Assembly (NCBI GenBank): GCA_016935045.1
Contig: JAFGRS010000866.1
Span: 1-11,102 of the forward strand
DNA from: Lentisphaeria bacterium
GTDB taxonomy: Bacteria; Verrucomicrobiota; Lentisphaeria; Oligosphaerales; JAFGRS01
Reading direction: 5' to 3'
Length of the DNA stretch: 11,102 bases
Position numbers and translations under genes: made by a program
The notes under the pieces: generated by a model
Database searches by the model: none
The model's input: only the letters and a program-made list of their open reading frames with translations
What the model was told of the DNA's origin: nothing
Shown: positions 6,965 to 11,102 of the stretch, one piece after another
Position numbering within the stretch: the stretch's first letter is position 1
Layout: the number at the start of each line of letters is the position of its first letter

Positions 6965-9409
6965 TCACGTCCCCAGGCCGAAGAGCAGCCCGACACGGTA
7001 CACCAGCACGGCCACCGCAAAGGCCAATGCCGTACTGTAGCACGTGGAAAACGCGGCCCAGCGCCATGACCCACTCTCCCGCGCGATGGTGATCACGGTA
7101 ACCAGACAGGGCGCATAGAGCATCACGAAGAGGATCAGGGCCAGGGCACGCAACGCGTTCCAGTCGGGGTCGGCCCGCAGGGCCCGGACCAGGGGCAGGG
7201 ACTGGTATCCGGTACCTTCCGCAGTCTGGCCGGCATGGCCCATGTGGTAGGCCATGCCCAGGGTACTGACGATGACTTCCTTGGCGGCGACGCCGCCGAT
7301 CAGCGCGATGCTATCCCGCCAGTCGAACCCAGCCCAGCTCGCCAGCGGTTCCAGGAAACGCCCGAGCCTGCCCGCGAAGCTGTGCAGCAGGCGTTCCCTG
7401 GCCTCGTCCGCGCCGATGGCATCGATTGCCTCGAGGTAGCGCGCCAGGGCTTCGGCGGCCCGTTGCAGTTCGGGGTCATCGGGTCGGTCGAGCCCCCTGG
7501 CGCAGCGGGCGAGGAGTTCGGGAAGGGATCGTGCCTGCGCCTGGTCCGGCCGGGCCGCTTCCGTGCGGTCCTCCACGGCATCCCGGGCCGCCTGCACGGT
7601 ATCGCGCAGGCCGGCGCCCGCGGTCAGGTGGGCGAACCGGGTCGTTTCGAGATGGGTGCGGAGTGCGGTTTCCGCGGCCGTGCGGCGGGCCTCGAAGACC
7701 CGGGCGTCCGACCTGGGGAAGTACATGAAAGCCCAGAGCAGGATGCTGACCCCGAGGATGACCGTGCCCGCCTTGCGGATGTACATCCAGCTCCGTTCCA
7801 GGGCACTGCGCAGAATATTGCGGAGGACCGGGATGTGATAGGGCGGCAGTTCCATGACGAAGGGAGTCTGTCCGCCGCGGACCACCGTCTTGCGCAGCAG
7901 CAGTGCCGCGAGGAGCGCGAAACACCACGAGAGGGCCGCGAGCAGCCACAGCATCTCCCCCTGCCAGCGGCTGAAGAAGGCGGCAATCAGCATGGCGAAG
8001 ACGGGCATCTTGGCGCCGCAGTTCATGAACGGCACCACCAGCATGGTCGTCAGGCGGTCCTTCTCCTCCCGCAGGATGCGTGTGGCCAACACGCCCGGCA
8101 CCGCGCATCCCCCGGCGATGCCCCCCGACACGATCAGCGCCAGGATGCTCTTGCCCTGCAGGCCGAACACCCGCAGTACGCGGTCGAGCACGAACGCGAT
8201 GCGGGCGATGTACCCCGAATCCTCGATCAGCGCCAGGAACAGGAACATAAAGAAGATCAACGGGACAAAGCCCATGACCCCCCCCACGCCGGCAATGACG
8301 CCGTCATCAATCAGCGACCGCAGCGGTCCCGGCCCCATCCGCACCGTCAACCCCGGAAGAAGCTCCTCGAAGAACCAGGCGGACACCCCCACCGGCGTCG
8401 TCCAGCCCCCCTTCCAGGGGATGAAGCGCCAGCCGTCCGCCAGGACAAAGGTGGCCTTGAAGGTCAGGAACACGACCAGGGCCACGACCGCGAGCCCCAG
8501 GAAACGGTTGCAGACGATGGTATCGATGGCATCCGTCACGGTGGTGCCCCGGTCCGAGACTCTGACACAGTCCCGCATGACGCCGGCGGCATGGCCGTAG
8601 CGATGTTCGGCGATCAGCGTGGCGGGGTCTTCCCCCTCGCGTGCCAGGATGCGGGCCACCTGGCGCTGGGCCGCGTCCAGCACGGGGGTGGGACCATCGG
8701 CCTCGGCGCGGACGCGTTCGACGGCCCGGGCGTCCTCTTCGAGGAGCTTGACGGCGAGCCAGCGCACGGAGTAGACGCGGCTCAGCGCGGCATCGGCGGC
8801 CACGGTCCGGGCCACTGCCTCGATAGCCTCCTCGATCACGGCTCCGTACTTGACCCGCAGGGGTTCCTGGGGGATCTCGCCGCGGCCCGTGCGGACGAGG
8901 GTTTCGAGCAGTTCGGTTCGGCCGCTCCGTCGGTGCCCCACGGTGGCCACCACGGGTACGCCGAGATAGGCCGAGAGCTTGGCCATGTCGATGCGGATGC
9001 CGCGCTGGACCGCGATATCGTGCATGTTCAGCGCCAGCACCATGGGCCGTTCCATCTCGGCCAACTGCATGGCCAGGTAGAGGTTGCGTTCGAGGTTGGA
9101 GGCATCCACCACGTCGAGGACGATGTCGGGGTGTTCCTCGACGATGACCGTGCGCGCAACCACCTCCTCCATGCTGTAGGCGGTGAGGGAATAGGTCCCG
9201 GGCAGGTCCACCATGCGCAGGCGACAGGGACCGGAAGCCACCATTCCCTCCCGCCGTTCGACGGTGACGCCGGGGTAGTTGCCCACCGTGTGATTCGCCC
9301 CGGTGAGCATGTTGAACAGGGTCGTCTTGCCGGCGTTGGGATTGCCTGCCACCGCCACCAGAAAGGTCATGGGAGATGCGGGGGGGGCCTGGAGCTGCTC
9401 CGAACTCAT
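6965..9409 (-). CDS. feoB: Ferrous iron transport protein B
   Basis: This 814-residue inner-membrane Fe2+ transporter has an N-terminal GTPase domain. GTPase motifs are GNPNAGKT (G1, 22-29), T49 in NYPGVT (G2), DLPG (G3, 68-71), NMHD (G4, 128-131) and a G5 loop near 155-163. A helical linker (about 180-290) follows, then the Gate/core membrane region from about 302 to 812. Conserved pore segments include GGCAVPGVLATR with C435, NCGAKMP with C464, AAKEVIVSTLGMAY (708-721), and YAPCLVTV with C768 before RESGSWRW. Between membrane segments ending near 564 and resuming near 698 lies a soluble, helix-rich Arg/Ala/Glu insertion of roughly 110 residues (about 565-675). The start overlaps the FeoA stop as ATGA (9406-9409), and AGGTGG inside the end of feoA sits 7 nt upstream. 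Another Met at residue 14 has no binding site. Iron-responsive control through the upstream regulators is likely. Confidence 0.98.
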   Translation of the reverse strand: MSSEQLQAPPASPMTFLVAVAGNPNAGKTTLFNMLTGANHTVGNYPGVTVERREGMVASGPCRLRMVDLPGTYSLTAYSMEEVVARTVIVEEHPDIVLDVVDASNLERNLYLAMQLAEMERPMVLALNMHDIAVQRGIRIDMAKLSAYLGVPVVATVGHRRSGRTELLETLVRTGRGEIPQEPLRVKYGAVIEEAIEAVARTVAADAALSRVYSVRWLAVKLLEEDARAVERVRAEADGPTPVLDAAQRQVARILAREGEDPATLIAEHRYGHAAGVMRDCVRVSDRGTTVTDAIDTIVCNRFLGLAVVALVVFLTFKATFVLADGWRFIPWKGGWTTPVGVSAWFFEELLPGLTVRMGPGPLRSLIDDGVIAGVGGVMGFVPLIFFMFLFLALIEDSGYIARIAFVLDRVLRVFGLQGKSILALIVSGGIAGGCAVPGVLATRILREEKDRLTTMLVVPFMNCGAKMPVFAMLIAAFFSRWQGEMLWLLAALSWCFALLAALLLRKTVVRGGQTPFVMELPPYHIPVLRNILRSALERSWMYIRKAGTVILGVSILLWAFMYFPRSDARVFEARRTAAETALRTHLETTRFAHLTAGAGLRDTVQAARDAVEDRTEAARPDQAQARSLPELLARCARGLDRPDDPELQRAAEALARYLEAIDAIGADEARERLLHSFAGRLGRFLEPLASWAGFDWRDSIALIGGVAAKEVIVSTLGMAYHMGHAGQTAEGTGYQSLPLVRALRADPDWNALRALALILFVMLYAPCLVTVITIARESGSWRWAAFSTCYSTALAFAVAVLVYRVGLLFGLGT

Positions 9410-9639
9410 TCGCAGTCCACCTCGATGAGGGCTGCCTCGTTGCGCCGAATGGCCAGGTGATACCCCTTCACCAACACCTCGATGGGGTCCCCCAACGGCG
9501 CCCGACGCTCGACCACCAGCGAGGTGCCTTTCGTCACCCCCATGTCCAACAGCCGCTGTCGGATGGCGCCGCCTCCCGGAAGCATACGCGTGATCCGCAC
9601 CGACACTCCCTGCGCCGCCTCGGCCAACGTGCGTGACAT
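9406..9639 (-). CDS. feoA: Ferrous iron transport protein A
   Basis: This 77-residue cytoplasmic protein is made of one SH3-like FeoA domain. Typical features are SVRITRMLPGGGAIRQRLLDMGVTKGTSLVVERRAPLGDPIEVLVKGYHLAIRRNEAALIEV: an N-terminal strand, a helix with RLLDMG, then strands ending in LAIRRNEA. FeoA is needed for FeoB-mediated Fe2+ uptake and is thought to act on FeoB's GTPase part. The stop overlaps the FeoB start by four bases (ATGA), implying translational coupling. The start lies 7 bp after the Fur-FeoA stop; GGAGGG (9651-9656) is 11 nt upstream, a slightly long spacing, within the end of the preceding gene. It is the second FeoA domain in this operon, since the regulator upstream carries one as well. 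Confidence 0.96.
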   Translation of the reverse strand: MSRTLAEAAQGVSVRITRMLPGGGAIRQRLLDMGVTKGTSLVVERRAPLGDPIEVLVKGYHLAIRRNEAALIEVDCE

Positions 9640-9646
9640 GCCGCCG

Positions 9647-10333
9647 TCATCCCTCCGGGGCTGTGGTTCCCGGCTTCGCCACGATCACCTTGGCGGCCTC
9701 CTGCCGCCCCAGGACGATGCGACCGCCGCGGACCTCCAAACTCACCGGGCCGTCCGCCCGAACGACCTTCACCACGGTGCCCTGAACCAGCCCCAGCTCG
9801 TGCAGGCGCTGACGCACCCCGCGGCCGCCGATCACCTCCACCACCTCCAGGCACTCGCCGCGCAGACAGGCCGCCAGACTGCGGGTCACCGGTATGGCCG
9901 CCGCACAATTCCGGCACACGCCGCGGATCTCGAGCTTGTGCATCAGGGGGGTGAACCCGTAGGCCTCACAGGTCCGCTGCTGCCCCGACTCGATGTCGTC
10001 GTTGAAGAACTCGACGATGGCGCCGCAGCGGACGCAGATGAGGTGGTCGTGGTGGTTGTCCAGATGCAGGTGTTCGTAGTAGGTGTGGCCGTCGAGGTAT
10101 GTCCTCTGGGCCACGCCCAGCTCGCAGAGCAGGCGCAGCGCCCGGCGGACGTGTCCCAGGTCCAGGGCCGGGTCCCCGGTCAGCACCAGCAGATCCTGTT
10201 CCGTGACGTGTTTCTCGGCGTTCAGAAACGCAGCCGCGATGCGCGACTCCTCCGGCAGCAGCTCCTGCCCGAGGTCCCGGACAACCCGGGCGAAGTGCTC
10301 CCGCAGAATGCGGTTCCGACGTTCCCAGTTCAT
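9647..10333 (-). CDS. Fur-family regulator fused to a C-terminal FeoA domain
   Basis: This 228-residue protein joins two iron-linked modules. Residues about 1-150 are a Fur-type repressor: winged helix (about 20-85), then the dimerisation and metal region with HHDHLICVRCGAIVEF (94-109). Structural Zn cysteines C100, C103, C140 and C143 are all present. Sensor-site candidates are H94, H95, H97, E108 and H132 (MHKLEIRGVC). Residues about 155-219 form an SH3-like FeoA domain (CLEVVEVIGGRGVRQRLHELGLVQGT ... LGRQEAAKVIV), with C156 and C161 at the junction. DtxR-family repressors often carry such SH3-like domains, but they are not part of standard Fur, which ends near 140-150 residues. The start overlaps the DtxR-family stop as ATGA (10330-10333); AAGGGAG lies 13 nt upstream, too far to act well, so coupled translation is likely. 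It probably represses genes when Fe2+ is bound. The domain join is within one uninterrupted frame; a role in FeoB contact is inference. Confidence 0.93.
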   Translation of the reverse strand: MNWERRNRILREHFARVVRDLGQELLPEESRIAAAFLNAEKHVTEQDLLVLTGDPALDLGHVRRALRLLCELGVAQRTYLDGHTYYEHLHLDNHHDHLICVRCGAIVEFFNDDIESGQQRTCEAYGFTPLMHKLEIRGVCRNCAAAIPVTRSLAACLRGECLEVVEVIGGRGVRQRLHELGLVQGTVVKVVRADGPVSLEVRGGRIVLGRQEAAKVIVAKPGTTAPEG

Positions 10334-10806
10334 GCCGGGGATTCCGCTCCCTTCCCGAGGGCTGCCCGACCCCTCCGTGAACGACGGTAGGCCGAAAACG
10401 CCGAGGCCAAGTCCGGGCAGGGACCCGCCTCCTGGGTGAAATCCACGAACAGCAGCAGACGATCCAGGCTGGAACGGTCAATCGCATGCTCGAGCCGACA
10501 CGCGTTCGCGTCGGCAACCGCCGAATCCAACCCCAGAATGTCCCGCAGAAAGCGACGCAACACACGATGACTGCGGCAGACTTCCCCCGCCAGACGACGC
10601 CCCGCCGGCAACAACGTCGCTGTCCCGTAGGGCTCGTGCGCCACCAAACCCTTCGCGGAAAGAACCCGCAACGCCGCCGTCACCGTCGACTTGTGCACCC
10701 CGACACGACGGGCAATCGCGCCCACTCTCGCCCCACTCCCGTCCGCCGAGAGCTCGGCAATCGCTTCGAGGTAGTCTTCCTGGACCTTGGTGACACCACC
10801 CAACAC
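10330..10806 (-). CDS. DtxR/MntR-family metal-dependent regulator
   Basis: This 158-residue cytoplasmic repressor has a winged-helix domain (about 5-68; VGAIARRVGVHKSTVTAALRVLSAKGLV is the helix-turn-helix) and a metal-binding dimerisation domain (about 72-130). It has no C-terminal SH3 domain; instead the tail is short and Arg-rich. Candidate metal ligands are D11 and E14 (QEDYLEAI), H80 (RSHRVL), and C103, E106, H107 (CRLEH). From memory of the family, the aspartate is MntR-like while CRLEH resembles the Cys-containing DtxR/IdeR site. The GTG at 10806 is chosen as start: GAGG (10814-10817) is 7 nt upstream and the family N-terminus (VTKVQEDYLEAI) begins four residues later. A TTG at 10803 is possible. 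A longer TTG start at 10872 falls in the -10/operator region and is unlikely. It is first in the iron operon and likely autoregulated. Confidence 0.9.
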   Translation of the reverse strand: MLGGVTKVQEDYLEAIAELSADGSGARVGAIARRVGVHKSTVTAALRVLSAKGLVAHEPYGTATLLPAGRRLAGEVCRSHRVLRRFLRDILGLDSAVADANACRLEHAIDRSSLDRLLLFVDFTQEAGPCPDLASAFSAYRRSRRGRAALGKGAESPA

Positions 10807-10851
10807 CGCTCTGCCTCGCGACCAACCCCCTCCCGCCGCCGCATTCCCCAG

Positions 10852-10873
10852 ATTGTTTGATGACCAAAACAAT
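10852..10873. promoter_or_regulatory. Candidate metalloregulator operator (22-bp inverted repeat)
   Basis: ATTGTTT (10852-10858) and AAACAAT (10867-10873) are perfect 7-bp inverted arms around an 8-bp spacer, an AT-rich island in very GC-rich DNA. It overlaps the downstream edge of the -10 element and the expected start of transcription of the iron operon, where a bound repressor would block polymerase. Symmetry and size suit a DtxR/MntR or Fur dimer. The sequence is not a textbook DtxR or Fur box, so which of the two encoded regulators binds is unknown. Confidence 0.65.
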
Positions 10874-10898
10874 ATAGGCCGGGACGGGGCCCGGTCAA
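10871..10898 (-). promoter_or_regulatory. Sigma70-type promoter of the iron operon
   Basis: On the minus strand TTGACC (10893-10898) matches a -35 box and TATATT (10871-10876) a -10 box, with a 16-bp spacer; shifting to TATTGT gives 18 bp. Transcription would start near 10863-10865, leaving a leader of about 57-59 nt before the GTG of the DtxR-family gene. The region is AT-rich against a GC-rich background, which supports the call. Confidence 0.65.
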
Positions 10899-10952
10899 GG
10901 GGTTTGGCGGCGGATTCGTACTGCCGCAGTCCAATCCGAGAACCGTTTCCCC

Positions 10953-11102
10953 TGGAGGGCGACGCTCCGCGGAGCCGTTCCCCGCGTGCCGCCCGGGGAC
11001 CGTGCGGCCTACTGTAGGGCGACGCTCCGCGGAGCCGAGAGATGCCCGCGAGGACGCGGGCGGTCCAGTCCCCTGGAGGGCGACGCTCCGCGGAGCCGAG
11101 AG
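10953..11102. repeat. Three tandemly spaced palindromic repeats, about 60-bp period
   Basis: A 25-bp unit occurs at 10953-10977, 11013-11037 and 11074-11098, spaced 60 and 61 bp apart. All share GGCGACGCTCCGCGGAGCCG, whose core GCTCCGCGGAGC is a perfect 12-bp palindrome. Copies 1 and 3 match over 30 bp including the preceding TCCCC; copy 2 has TGTAG instead of TGGAG. Copies 2 and 3 are both followed by AGAG. Spacers differ in sequence; the second holds a separate hairpin. The block lies in non-coding DNA upstream of the iron operon promoter and is cut by the window end, so more copies may follow. Confidence 0.85.
11044..11061. repeat. Hairpin inside the repeat block
   Basis: GCCCGCG (11044-11050) pairs perfectly with CGCGGGC (11055-11061) around an AGGA tetraloop. 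It sits between repeat copies 2 and 3, so the block alternates two kinds of palindrome. No T-run follows it. Confidence 0.6.

Noticed and set aside
3689..7069. A 1126-codon open frame on the plus strand
   Set aside because: It is antisense to the GH38 and UroD-family genes, which carry clear family motifs. Its translation is low-complexity Gly/Val/Ala/Pro-rich, as expected for a shadow frame in GC-rich DNA.
7235..9460. A 741-codon open frame on the plus strand
   Set aside because: It lies opposite feoB, is His/Gln/Arg/Gly-rich and shows no recognisable domain.
10807..10872. Longer TTG start for the DtxR-family gene
   Set aside because: The TTG lies inside the -10/operator region, upstream of the predicted transcription start, and the added residues are not typical of the family.
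10953..11102. CRISPR array
   Set aside because: The units are palindromic REP-like sequences with variable ends, only three copies are present, and the GC-rich intervals contain another hairpin; no cas gene is present in the window.

Overview
The window is a compact, GC-rich bacterial chromosome segment with nine convincing protein genes and very little spacer. One gene, an aldo/keto reductase, lies on the plus strand at the left. The other eight all read on the minus strand, from about 10.8 kb down to 1.2 kb. No rRNA, tRNA, CRISPR array, transposase or phage gene was seen. Lineage is an inference: high GC, strong AAGGAGGT-type ribosome binding sites, a UroD-family protein beside a GH38 mannosidase and a NodB-like protein, and short palindromic intergenic repeats would suit an uncultivated planctomycete/verrucomicrobial/kiritimatiellal/hydrogenedental-type bacterium. 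No marker gene fixes it.

Right half, about 10.9 to 6.7 kb on the minus strand, is a ferrous-iron uptake operon. A sigma70-like promoter overlaps a 22-bp inverted repeat that is a good operator candidate. The gene order is a DtxR/MntR-family regulator, a Fur-family regulator with a FeoA (SH3-like) domain fused to its C-terminus, a free-standing FeoA, FeoB, and a small FeoB-associated Cys-rich membrane protein. Two junctions are ATGA stop/start overlaps (DtxR/Fur-FeoA and FeoA/FeoB), and the FeoA start lies 7 bp after the Fur-FeoA stop, so the first four genes are tightly coupled. Two different metalloregulators and two FeoA domains around one FeoB are the most unusual aspect of the window.

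Left half, about 6.6 to 1.2 kb on the same strand, is a three-gene carbohydrate-type module: a uroporphyrinogen-decarboxylase-family (methyltransferase-like) protein, a GH38 alpha-mannosidase-like glycoside hydrolase, and a two-domain protein with a class I glutamine-amidotransferase-like N-terminal region and a NodB/polysaccharide-deacetylase-like region. Spacers of 42 and 26 bp suggest co-transcription. The 80-bp gap from the iron operon contains a GC-rich inverted repeat that could separate the two units, but read-through is possible. The aldo/keto reductase converges on this module and could act on released sugars, although it is not co-transcribed with it.

Both window edges carry short palindromic DNA. 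At the left edge there is a CCGGC/GCCGG hairpin. At the right edge three copies of a 25-bp repeat with a 12-bp palindromic core recur about every 60 bp and run up to the window end.
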